Shown in pieces: positions 1 to 7,654 of a stretch of DNA of 64,000 nt (the first letter of the stretch is position 1; every line of letters starts with the position of its first letter). Both the position numbers and the translations under genes were made by a program. Origin of the DNA: JAXGXJ01 sp963829545 (GTDB lineage Bacteria; Actinomycetota; Thermoleophilia; RBG-16-64-13). The notes below the pieces were generated by a model that searched no databases, had not been told where the DNA came from, and was given only the letters and a program-made list of their open reading frames with translations. The DNA is taken from assembly GCA_963829545.1 (NCBI GenBank), contig CAWHIX010000005.1, forward strand, positions 96,445 through 160,444, given 5' to 3'.

Positions 1-912
1 GCACGGATACCAGGTAGCGAAGTGGGAGCCGCTGGCGAACATCAGCGCCCCGATGCCGGTGCTGCCGCCCCATTCCTCAAGCGTGGACCGCTCCATCATC
101 GTGAAGTCGGCCCCTGCCCGCCAGGCCATAGCGTGACCGTTGCCCGCGTTGGCCGGGGGTCCGTCACGGCCGACGAGTCCCGTGAGTTCCGACGAGAAGA
201 TCCAAAGCCGCTCGGGAGTCGCCATCGAGAGGACGGATGCCTTGCCGGAGAACACGTAGAAACGCCCCGTGCGCGTATTGACCCCTGTGGCTCCGACCAC
301 CCGCCCCCCCTGGACGCCATCGTCAGAGAGCAGGCTGGTCACCATGACTCGGTCGAAGATCTTCACGCCAAGCCGCCTGCATTCCCGGTACAGGGCCGGT
401 TTCATCCCGGTGCCCCACACTCGTATGCAGTGCCGGAATTCGTAGTCGTAGGCGAAGAGAAGCTTCGTGTCCTCGTCGCGGAAATCCGCACCGGCGAACT
501 CGTCCTCGGTGTCGCGGATCTTCATGCCCATGCGTTCGAGTTCGAGCAGCGCCTCAAAGCTATCGCGCGCGGTTATGTACGATGAGATGACGTTCCCGTA
601 CCCCCCTTTGAACTTCATGATGGGGGAAAGGGTGTACTCCTCCGGCGTAATCCGGCTGGCCGGGTTGGAGGGGCAGGCCATCCAGTGGTCTATGCCGGAT
701 CCGGCCGCCCCGCTGTGCATGGTGCACGCCTTCTCCACCAGAACGACACTCAGACCCTTCCTCGCAGCGCTGATGGCAGCAAAGCAGCCGCCAAGACCGC
801 CACCGAGGACCAGCACATCCGCGTCGACCCGCGTCTCTTGGCCATACTCGATGGAGTACGGCCAATCGAGCCGACCACCGACCCGTGCTCCGCAGCTGCT
901 ATCGCTCATCAT
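1..912 (-). CDS. FAD-dependent oxidoreductase, fumarate reductase/SdhA-like flavoprotein (partial)
   Basis: The first 304 codons are present; the gene runs off the left edge. Residues about 32-62 form a Rossmann dinucleotide-binding fold (VLVLGGGLGGCFAA, ending VVLVEK). A HSGAAGSG segment follows, which in the succinate dehydrogenase/fumarate reductase/APS reductase superfamily lies at the FAD. The ATG at 910-912 overlaps the TGA of the upstream ABC ATPase (ATGA) with AAAGGA in front, so it is coupled as the sixth gene of the peptide transporter operon. That placement suggests it acts on whatever the transporter imports, which is inference. The superfamily is clear; the substrate and electron partner are unknown. 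Confidence 0.85.
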   Translation of the reverse strand, partial: MMSDSSCGARVGGRLDWPYSIEYGQETRVDADVLVLGGGLGGCFAAISAARKGLSVVLVEKACTMHSGAAGSGIDHWMACPSNPASRITPEEYTLSPIMKFKGGYGNVISSYITARDSFEALLELERMGMKIRDTEDEFAGADFRDEDTKLLFAYDYEFRHCIRVWGTGMKPALYRECRRLGVKIFDRVMVTSLLSDDGVQGGRVVGATGVNTRTGRFYVFSGKASVLSMATPERLWIFSSELTGLVGRDGPPANAGNGHAMAWRAGADFTMMERSTLEEWGGSTGIGALMFASGSHFATWYPC

Positions 913-1913
913 CGAGTTCCTTTCGTGCTTATCAGGTGACAGGCCACCCAGTGACCATCGCCTACGTCGACTAGCCCGGGATCGTCCACCTCGCAGGTCG
1001 CCTGCGCCCGCGGGCAGCGTGGATGGAACCTGCAGCCGGGTGGTGGCTCCAAGGAGAAGGGCAGCTCGCCTCTTTCCGGGATCGAGTTGCCCCACTCCGG
1101 GTCCGGGTGTGGTGGCGGGATCGCATCCATCAGCAACCGCGAGTATTCGTGCAGTGGCGAACGGACGATCGCTTCGGCGCTGCCCAGTTCCACCACCCGG
1201 CCCAAGTACATCACCGCGATCCGGTCACACAGTTGATAGGCGAGAGCGAGTTCGTGGGTGATGAACACATAGGTGAGGGCGATCCGCTCTTTGAGACTGA
1301 TCATCAGGTCGGCGATACCCGCCTTGACGCTCGCGTCCAACATGCTGACCGGTTCGTCGGCCACGACGAGTTGCGGATCGAGCACGAGAGCCCGTGCGAT
1401 GCCGACCCGCTGACGTTCACCCCCGCTCAGCTCGTCCGGGACCCGATTGAGAAAGGCCTCGGTGGTGGGCAACTCGACGAGGGCGAGGCATTCCTGTACC
1501 CGTTGCACCCGCGCCCCCAGCTCCGGAAGAAGTCTGTGAACCTGCAGGGGCTCCGCGAGCAGCCCGTACACGGTCTTCCGAGGGTCGAGGGCGCCATAGG
1601 GGTCCTGGAAGATCATCTGCATTTGCCGGCGCAGCGGCTTCATCTGTCGCCCGCCAAGCTTCGTGATGTCGGCGCCGTTGAAGTAGATCTTCCCCTTGCT
1701 CGGATCGACGAGCCGCATGATCAGGCGGGCCAGCGTCGTCTTGCCCGAGCCGCTCTCTCCCACGATGCCGAGCGTTTCGCCCTGGTAGATCTCCAGGCTG
1801 ACGCCGTCCACGCTGTGCACGAAGTGAGCCTGGCGGTTGCGGAGACCCTGACCCCTCACAGGAAACCACTTGTACAGCTCGTCGACGCGCAGGATGGGGA
1901 TCGGCTCACTCAT
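909..1913 (-). CDS. Oligopeptide/dipeptide ABC transporter ATP-binding protein, OppF/DppF type
   Basis: This 334-residue cytoplasmic ATPase powers the peptide-family importer. Visible motifs are Walker A GESGSGKTT (about residues 53-61), Q-loop FQDPYGALDP, signature LSGGERQR, and Walker B LVVADEP. The C-terminal oligo/HPY domain carries the paired Cys segment GCRFHPRCP and a later Cys in VACHL. It begins 8 bases inside the end of the OppD-type gene and its stop overlaps the start of the flavoprotein gene. Length and domain order are normal. Substrate specificity (peptide, nickel or another solute of this family) cannot be read from the ATPase. Confidence 0.92.
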   Translation of the reverse strand: MSEPIPILRVDELYKWFPVRGQGLRNRQAHFVHSVDGVSLEIYQGETLGIVGESGSGKTTLARLIMRLVDPSKGKIYFNGADITKLGGRQMKPLRRQMQMIFQDPYGALDPRKTVYGLLAEPLQVHRLLPELGARVQRVQECLALVELPTTEAFLNRVPDELSGGERQRVGIARALVLDPQLVVADEPVSMLDASVKAGIADLMISLKERIALTYVFITHELALAYQLCDRIAVMYLGRVVELGSAEAIVRSPLHEYSRLLMDAIPPPHPDPEWGNSIPERGELPFSLEPPPGCRFHPRCPRAQATCEVDDPGLVDVGDGHWVACHLISTKGTR

Positions 1914-2877
1914 AGCCCACTTCTCCCGCGCTCCTCTCCAGGTGGCAGCTCACCTCGTGGCCGGGACCGACGGTCACCATCCGCGGTTCCTCTTGCCGAC
2001 ATTGCTCGGTCGCCTCCGGACAGCGGGGGCAGAACCTACAGCCGGGGATGTCCATGGACAAGTCCGGCGGCGCCCCTCGAAGGGCTCGAGTCGGCATCTT
2101 CTTGTCGATGTCCGGGAAGGAGCGCAGCAGCGCGCGCGTGTACGGGTGGACGGGGGCGGCGAAGAGAGTATCCGCGTCGGCGATCTCAACCACCCTACCG
2201 GCGTACATGATCATCACCCGGTCGCACGCCTGTGCGAGAGTCGAGAGGTCGTGGGAGATGAATATGATGGCGATATTGAGTTGATGCTGCAGCCGCCGGA
2301 GCAGCTTCAGTACCTGCGCCTGGGTGATGACGTCCAGAGCGGTGGTCGGCTCGTCGGCGATGATGAGCTGCGGATCGAGAGCCAGCGCCATGGCGATCAT
2401 CGCCCGCTGACGCATGCCGCCGCTCAATTGGTGCGGATAGTCACGGGCTCGTGAGGGGTTGATATCGACCTGCTTGAGAAGCATCTCGGCCCTCTCCCAG
2501 GCGGCGGCCTTGCTCATCTTGCGGTGCGCGAGAATCGCTTCGACGATCTGCGCTCCGATGCTGTGAACCGGGTTGAGCCCATCCATCGCCGCCTGGGGGA
2601 CAAATGCCAGTCTCTCCCAGCGCACCCGGTTGAAATCCTTGATCGACATGTCGAGGAGTGAAAGGCCCTCCAGATCGATGGTGCCCGCGACGACCTCTCC
2701 GCCCTTGAGCAGCCGCATCAAACTCAGTGCCAGGGTGCTCTTGCCGCAACCCGATTCGCCGGCGATGCCGAGCGATTGCCCCGGCTCGACCGAGAAGCTG
2801 ACTCCGTCCACCGCCCGCACGACGGCGCCGGACGTGTAGTAGTAGGCCCGAAGCGTGTCGACGGCGAGCAGGGGCAT
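1906..2877 (-). CDS. Oligopeptide/dipeptide ABC transporter ATP-binding protein, OppD/DppD type
   Basis: A 323-residue ATPase forming the heterodimeric motor with the OppF-type protein. Walker A is GESGCGKST near residue 41, the Q-loop is VPQAAMDGLNP, the signature is LSGGMRQR, and Walker B is IIADEPTTALD. The C-terminal oligo/HPY domain is present with GCRFCPRCP. The start lies one base after the stop of the second permease gene, so the four transporter genes are one translation-coupled unit. Nothing is missing or truncated. Confidence 0.92.
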   Translation of the reverse strand: MPLLAVDTLRAYYYTSGAVVRAVDGVSFSVEPGQSLGIAGESGCGKSTLALSLMRLLKGGEVVAGTIDLEGLSLLDMSIKDFNRVRWERLAFVPQAAMDGLNPVHSIGAQIVEAILAHRKMSKAAAWERAEMLLKQVDINPSRARDYPHQLSGGMRQRAMIAMALALDPQLIIADEPTTALDVITQAQVLKLLRRLQHQLNIAIIFISHDLSTLAQACDRVMIMYAGRVVEIADADTLFAAPVHPYTRALLRSFPDIDKKMPTRALRGAPPDLSMDIPGCRFCPRCPEATEQCRQEEPRMVTVGPGHEVSCHLERSAGEVGYE

Positions 2878-2878
2878 C

Positions 2879-3760
2879 TCAGCGACGCCCCAGTCTGAGT
2901 CCGAACAGGTCGTTGATCGCCGTGCCGATGAAGTTGCACGACAGACAGAAGAGCGCGATGCAGATACCAGGCGGGAAGATCCACCACCAGGCGCCGCGCA
3001 AGAAGGCGCCCTGTGCCTGAGCGAAGTAGAGCATGACGCCCCAGCTCTGATGCGTCGGGTCGCCCAGTCCCAGGAAGCTCAGACCGGCCTCCGTCAGGAT
3101 CGCGAACATGATCTCCATCACTCCGTTGGCGATCACGATGCCGGCGATCGCCGGAAGGATGCTCCGAGCCATGATGCGAACGCTGCCCGCCCCAGTTGCC
3201 CGCGCAGACTCGATGTAGGTCGATTCGCGAACGGATAGCACCTGGGATCTGACCTGGCGGGCGAGACTCGGCCACCCGACCACAGCGATGACGAAGATGA
3301 TAGTGCCCGTCCCGGCCCCCAGGTACGCAGCCATCACCAGCATGAGAGGAAGCCGGGGTAGGGCGATGATCACATCGGTGATGCGCATCAGCACTTCGTC
3401 CAGACTGCGCCCGAAATAGCCAGCCAGGATACCTATGAGAAGCCCGGTGATGGTGATCAGCGCCGCCGCCACCACCCCCACCAGGATCGAGACTCTGCTG
3501 GCGTAGATGAGTTCGCTCAGCACGTCTTCCCCCACGTCGTTCGTACCGAGAAGGTGGCTAAGGCTGGGGGCCTCGAAGGGCATTCCGCTCTTATCGGTGG
3601 GATCGTAGGGAGCGACCAAGGGGGCGAAGACCGCGGCGAACACGAACACGGCTATGACCACCAGCCCGAAGAACGCCGAAGACCTCTGCCGCATGACCTT
3701 CCACCAAGCCGCTGCCCGACCTTTTCGGCGCAGGTTGATGGTCGTCGCCGTCGCGTCCAT
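2879..3760 (-). CDS. Peptide-type ABC transporter permease, DppC/OppC family
   Basis: I chose the ATG at 3758-3760, which overlaps the stop of the preceding permease gene as TGATG. A longer reading to 3853 would sit entirely inside that gene and adds a non-membrane leader. The protein has 293 residues and about six membrane segments. It has the OppC-type N-terminal extracytoplasmic loop after the first helix (LVAPYDPTD) and the ATPase-contacting EAA loop ESARATGAGSVRIMARSILP. It pairs with the DppB-type permease to form the inner-membrane channel. Length is usual for the family. Confidence 0.9.
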   Translation of the reverse strand: MDATATTINLRRKGRAAAWWKVMRQRSSAFFGLVVIAVFVFAAVFAPLVAPYDPTDKSGMPFEAPSLSHLLGTNDVGEDVLSELIYASRVSILVGVVAAALITITGLLIGILAGYFGRSLDEVLMRITDVIIALPRLPLMLVMAAYLGAGTGTIIFVIAVVGWPSLARQVRSQVLSVRESTYIESARATGAGSVRIMARSILPAIAGIVIANGVMEIMFAILTEAGLSFLGLGDPTHQSWGVMLYFAQAQGAFLRGAWWWIFPPGICIALFCLSCNFIGTAINDLFGLRLGRR

Positions 3761-4734
3761 CAGGAGGTCCGGATACGAGGGTCGAGGTACATGTACGCGA
3801 TGTCCACCGCGATGCTCGCGATAATCACTACCACAGCGAACACGAAGAAGCACCCCTGCAGCGTCGGGTAGTCACGGGCAAGCACCGAGTCGAAGATGAG
3901 CTTGCCCACACCCGGGTACGAGAAGACGGTCTCGATGTACACGGAGCCCCCGACGCTGACGGCCAGGCTCAGTCCGAGGAACGTGACCATGGGTAGGAGC
4001 GCATTGCGTGCGGCGTGGCCGTACTTGATCCGCGATTCCTTAAGGCCTTTGGCTTCGGCCACCAGGATGTAGTTCTTCTTGAGCGTGGTCACCATGGTGT
4101 TGCGAAGGATCAGTTGGTAAGTCGCGTACTGCGCGAGGGTCAACGAGATGATGGGAAGAGCCGCGTGTCGAGCGATGTCGGCCACCTTGGCAAGCCAACC
4201 CCCGTCGACGCCGCCGGGGGTGTAGGCCCCCCCGAAGGGGAACCAGCCCAGCTTGAAGCTGAAGATGTAGAACAGGACCATGGCGATCCAGAAGAGTGGG
4301 GCCGAGAGAACGGCCAGGGAGACCGTCTGCAGGACAGAATCCGTCCTTTTGCCCGCCTTCCACGCGGACGTCACGCCCAACGTATAGCCGATCACCACCT
4401 GGAGGACCAGCGAGGTCAGCAGCACGAGCAGCGTCCAGGGAAGAGCCGCGGCGATCACCGAGCTGACCGACTTGGGAAAGTAATAGAAGGAGACTCCGAA
4501 GTCGCCCTGGAAGGCCCGGGTGATGTAGCGCCAGAACTGTTCCCAGGTGGAGCTGTCGAGCCCGAAGCGCTCGATCATGGCCTGCCGCGCTTCCTCCGTC
4601 AACTTCACCCCGCCGGTGAACGCGGCCACCGGGCTGCCCGGCATGAGGCGAGGGATCGCGAAGTTGATGATCAGGGCCGAGAAGAAGACCAGGATACTCG
4701 TGACAATCCTTCTCGCCAGCCACCGTGTGGACAA
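3760..4734 (-). CDS. Peptide-type ABC transporter permease, DppB/OppB family
   Basis: The protein has 324 residues from a TTG start at 4732-4734 (STRWLARRIVTS onward), preceded by GGTGGGGG. An upstream in-frame ATG at 4818 falls inside a perfect intergenic hairpin and would add a non-family leader, so I reject it. The DppB hallmarks are an N-terminal helix followed by PRLMPGSP and an EAA loop, VAEAKGLKESRIKYGHAARN. Six membrane segments are expected. It follows the binding-protein gene after the hairpin at 4783-4822, which probably lowers its expression relative to the binding protein. Confidence 0.88.
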   Translation of the reverse strand: MSTRWLARRIVTSILVFFSALIINFAIPRLMPGSPVAAFTGGVKLTEEARQAMIERFGLDSSTWEQFWRYITRAFQGDFGVSFYYFPKSVSSVIAAALPWTLLVLLTSLVLQVVIGYTLGVTSAWKAGKRTDSVLQTVSLAVLSAPLFWIAMVLFYIFSFKLGWFPFGGAYTPGGVDGGWLAKVADIARHAALPIISLTLAQYATYQLILRNTMVTTLKKNYILVAEAKGLKESRIKYGHAARNALLPMVTFLGLSLAVSVGGSVYIETVFSYPGVGKLIFDSVLARDYPTLQGCFFVFAVVVIIASIAVDIAYMYLDPRIRTS

Positions 4735-4782
4735 GCCTAACCCCCACCGAGAACCGATTTGCAGACGACATATCGAAGCGGC

Positions 4783-4822
4783 CCCGGTGGCCCGCCCGGC
4801 CTGAGCCGGGCGGGCCACCGGG
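4783..4822 (-). terminator. Strong intercistronic hairpin between binding protein and permease genes
   Basis: An 18-bp perfect inverted repeat (4783-4800 and 4805-4822) encloses a CTGA loop. It starts seven bases after the binding-protein stop codon. No run of T follows, so it is more likely an attenuator or mRNA-stabilising hairpin than a full terminator. Such elements commonly let the binding protein be made in excess over the membrane components. Confidence 0.8.
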
Positions 4823-4829
4823 AGTCAGA

Positions 4830-6590
4830 TCACTTCGGGGTCAACGAGATCAGATTGACGATCGATGCGAGCGGGTGAACCATCCCGCCGTAGGCGATCA
4901 TCACCGGGTTCCATCCATCGAACTTGTCGGTGCGGTGAGCCGCCGGGTGCGCACGGTGGGCTAGCGAGACCACCACCAGTTTGTCGGCGAACATCTGCTG
5001 AGCCTGCATGATCTGCTCAACCCTCTTGGCGTCGTCCATCTCACGCCGGGAGGCCTGTAGGAGGGGTTGAAGTTCGGGATCTGAGAAGCCGAAGGCCGTG
5101 GCGTTGTCCCAGGGGGTCGGGGTGTCCGGAGCCCACTCCCGGGCCATGTTGTCGGGGTCGGGCGTCATCGTCGATCCGTGGACCAAGAGATCCCATTTAT
5201 CCCCGCCGTCTTCGCTGTAGATGATGCCGCCATAGAGCGTCTCGGGATCGGACACCTCGACGCCGATCTTGATCCCGATCTTGGCCAGGTCTTCCTTGAT
5301 CAGTTCGCTGGTCCGGACGTAGGAGGGATAGGTGATACAGCGGATCGTGAACTCGAGCTTCGTGCCGTCGGGCGCCACTCTTGTGCCGTCCCCATCGGCC
5401 TTGTACCCCGCCGCGTCGAGGATGTCGTTGGCCTGCTTCACCCGGTCCTCGGCGCTGGCGCCTCTGCCCTTCCAGGTCACGGCTGTATTGGCCCATTTCT
5501 CGACCAACGGCGGTACGTAACCCATCAGAGGAGCTTCGCCGTAACCGGCCAAGGCGGTCCTGAGTATCGCTTCGCGGTCGATGGCCAGATCCATCGCCCT
5601 ACGCACCTCGAGATCGGCCAACGCAGGCACGCGGTAGTTCTCGGCGAGGTAGAGGATGTGCGGCCACCTGTCGACCAGCACGTTCACGCCCTCATCGGAG
5701 AGCAGGGCCGGAATCAGGGACTCGTTCCCAGACAGGTCTGGCATGACGTCGAGTTCGCCGCTCTTCAGCGACATGACCTCCGCTTCGGGGTTCGTGAAGA
5801 CCTGGACGATCACCTCGTCCACGTTCACCGTACTCTGCCAGTAGCTCGGGTTCTTGTCGACCGCCATGTACTCGCGCGGCTTGTACTCCTTGAATACGAA
5901 CGGGCCGCTGCCCATCGGGTTCGGGTTCTCGTAGGTGTCGACCGCACCGACCGTCTCCCAGATGTGCTTGGGCATGATCAGCGTGCCGCCCGCCAGTGAC
6001 GCGAAGGCCGCCAGCGGCTCGGCCAGCGTGAAGCGGACGGTCTGCGGGTCGACCACGTCGACCGACTTGACGAACGCCTTGGTGGTCGCCCCGATGGGCA
6101 GGTCGAGCGCGTACGCCGTGTCGAAAGTGTACTTGACGTCGTCGGCGGTCACCGGCTGTCCGTCGCTCCACTTGGCCCGCTCGTCGAGGACGAAGGTCCA
6201 ACTGTTGCCGGCCGCGTCGTAGGTCCAGGTCTTAGCGAGCCACGGCATGATGGTGCCGTCCATCAGAGGGATGGCCATAGGCTCGTAGATGAGACCGAGG
6301 TAGACGTAGTCGCCCTCGCTGCGCGCCAGGAAGGGGTTCATCCCGGCCTGCGGACTCTCGCTCCACCCCATGCGCAACGTGCTCTTCTTCGCGGGTTCAG
6401 TCGACGCTGTAGTCGTTTCCGTCCCGCCGGTAGTCGCCGGCCCGCTAGTAGTCGCGGGCCCACTGGTCGTCGCGGTGCTGGCCTCCGTGGTGGCCGTCTC
6501 CTCCGAGTCGGAGCATGCCACCAGTACGAATGCCACCGCGACCAGGACTGCAAGCAGAAGCAGCCCTATCCCCAAACGTTTGCGGTTCAT
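4830..6590 (-). CDS. Peptide/oligopeptide ABC transporter substrate-binding lipoprotein (SBP_bac_5 family)
   Basis: A 586-residue extracytoplasmic binding protein. The N-terminus is a lipoprotein signal (hydrophobic stretch, lipobox LVAC, lipid-modified Cys26). A Ser/Thr/Glu-rich linker to about residue 70 follows, typical of surface tethers in high-GC Gram-positives. The body matches the DppA/OppA family, with ARSEGDYVYLGLIYEPM, a WSDGQPVTADDVKYTFDTAY segment and RRAMDLAIDREAI. The start is supported by AAGGGGGG before the ATG and a good promoter at 6652-6681. First gene of the operon; the ligand could be a peptide or another family solute. Confidence 0.92.
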   Translation of the reverse strand: MNRKRLGIGLLLLAVLVAVAFVLVACSDSEETATTEASTATTSGPATTSGPATTGGTETTTASTEPAKKSTLRMGWSESPQAGMNPFLARSEGDYVYLGLIYEPMAIPLMDGTIMPWLAKTWTYDAAGNSWTFVLDERAKWSDGQPVTADDVKYTFDTAYALDLPIGATTKAFVKSVDVVDPQTVRFTLAEPLAAFASLAGGTLIMPKHIWETVGAVDTYENPNPMGSGPFVFKEYKPREYMAVDKNPSYWQSTVNVDEVIVQVFTNPEAEVMSLKSGELDVMPDLSGNESLIPALLSDEGVNVLVDRWPHILYLAENYRVPALADLEVRRAMDLAIDREAILRTALAGYGEAPLMGYVPPLVEKWANTAVTWKGRGASAEDRVKQANDILDAAGYKADGDGTRVAPDGTKLEFTIRCITYPSYVRTSELIKEDLAKIGIKIGVEVSDPETLYGGIIYSEDGGDKWDLLVHGSTMTPDPDNMAREWAPDTPTPWDNATAFGFSDPELQPLLQASRREMDDAKRVEQIMQAQQMFADKLVVVSLAHRAHPAAHRTDKFDGWNPVMIAYGGMVHPLASIVNLISLTPK

Positions 6591-6621
6591 TCCACCCCCC
6601 TTGACCGTCGCGTGGATGACC

Positions 6622-6694
6622 TTCGAGTAATAGGTAAACTCGAATGCCTTTTTATTACCATAGTCTACGAGCCGCTGTCAATAGAATAGGTAAA
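6622..6694. promoter_or_regulatory. Candidate GntR operator sites flanking the divergent promoter
   Basis: AATAGGTAAA occurs twice as a direct repeat, at 6629-6638 and 6685-6694, on either side of the promoter. The first copy is embedded in a 23-base element, TTCGAGT-N9-ACTCGAA (6622-6644), with perfect 7-base inverted arms lying on the predicted transcription start. The adjacent FadR-family regulator is the obvious candidate to bind here; that assignment is inference. Confidence 0.5.
6652..6681 (-). promoter_or_regulatory. Sigma-70-type promoter of the peptide transporter operon
   Basis: On the minus strand TTGACA (6676-6681) is separated by 18 bases from TAATAA (6652-6657). Transcription would start near 6645, leaving a leader of about 55 bases before the binding-protein ATG. 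The regulator gene on the other side is divergent, and candidate operators flank this promoter. Confidence 0.65.
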
Positions 6695-6754
6695 TAAGTT
6701 TCTGCTATTGTTGGCGTAGGCAGCAATGAGCTTCTGAAAGGGGAGCCGCAAGCC

Positions 6755-7444
6755 GTGTTCACGCCCCTCGTTTCCGCGCGCGCCTGCCAAAGGGTGCTCG
6801 ATCAGATTAACAACGTGATTCTTTCGGGACAGCTGAGGAAGGGCGACAAACTCGGCCGCGAACGTGAACTGGCGGAGCAGTTCGGGGTCAGTCGGCCCAC
6901 AGTCCGCGAAGCCATCTCCATGCTGCGCGAGGCGGGGGTGGTCACCGTCAAGCGGGGCCCTGGAGGTGGCACCTTCGTTCTGAGCGAAACCATCCCCGCG
7001 GATCTTCTGAGCACGGCTGCTATCGCCAGGCGCGAGGTCGAGGCTACCCTTGAGGCCCGTTGGGCGGTGGAGATGATGGTGGTCGAGCTGGCAGCACAGC
7101 GGGCGACGGAGGAGGACATCCGATTCCAGAGAGAAGCGCTCGAGTCCTTCCGCACGGGTCCCCAGACCGGGGCGGCGTTCGTAGCCGTCGATACAAAATG
7201 CCATCTCGGGGTTGCCCGGGCAGCCCACAATCCCCGTCTCTACAACGTCATGGAGGCACTCATGAAGGACGTCTACGTGGCGCTGGAGATGGTACCGTCC
7301 GCAGCAGAGACTTTCGAGGAGGCCTTTCGGGCGATGTGCGCGGTCGTGGACGCCCTTGAGGCACACGATGCCGCGGCGGCAAGGACCGCCATGGAGGCCC
7401 ACTACGCCAGCGCCTACTCGGCGGTGGAGTTCTACGTTTCGTAG
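6755..7444 (+). CDS. GntR-family transcriptional regulator, FadR/FCD subfamily
   Basis: A 229-residue regulator with an N-terminal winged helix-turn-helix (about residues 8-75; REREL AEQFGVSRPTVREAI pattern, wing VVTVKRGPGGGTFV) and a C-terminal all-helical FCD ligand domain. In the FCD domain the metal/ligand set is partly visible: D-x3-H in VDTKCH and a terminal His in MEAHYA. The usual middle His is not obvious (AMCAVVD). The GTG start at 6755 follows AAAGGGGAG. It is divergent from the peptide transporter operon and probably represses it until the inducer appears. The inducer is unknown. Confidence 0.88.
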   Translation: MFTPLVSARACQRVLDQINNVILSGQLRKGDKLGRERELAEQFGVSRPTVREAISMLREAGVVTVKRGPGGGTFVLSETIPADLLSTAAIARREVEATLEARWAVEMMVVELAAQRATEEDIRFQREALESFRTGPQTGAAFVAVDTKCHLGVARAAHNPRLYNVMEALMKDVYVALEMVPSAAETFEEAFRAMCAVVDALEAHDAAAARTAMEAHYASAYSAVEFYVS

Positions 7445-7566
7445 CCGCCCAGCGTATCTGCGAGGCTAGGGATCGACGCCCCGGTGCCCGGGCTCAGACC
7501 ATGAGAGCGCCTGTCCGAGCTTGGAAGTTCCAGTCGGCCCCGACGGGCTCCTCACTAGTTCCCTAA

Positions 7567-7638
7567 GCCGACGCGGGGAATCGAACCCCGGACCTGCTCA
7601 TTACGAGTGAGCCGCTCTGCCATCTGAGCTACGTCGGC
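7567..7638 (-). tRNA. tRNA-Thr, anticodon CGT
   Basis: The 72-base minus-strand sequence folds as a cloverleaf. The acceptor is GCCGACG/CGTCGGC, the D stem GCTC/GAGC, the anticodon stem GCTCA/TGAGC with loop CTCGTAA, and the T arm CGGGG-TTCGATT-CCCCG. The anticodon CGT reads ACG threonine codons, frequent in high-GC genomes. The 3' CCA is not encoded. It sits between a regulator gene and the ricT operon end; no integrase or att duplication is visible beside it. Confidence 0.97.
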
Positions 7639-7654
7639 GTGGGGAGTCGTTAGT

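Noticed and set aside
3761..3853. Upstream start for the DppC-type permease
   Set aside because: Lies wholly inside the other permease gene; the TGATG-coupled ATG at 3760 fits the family.
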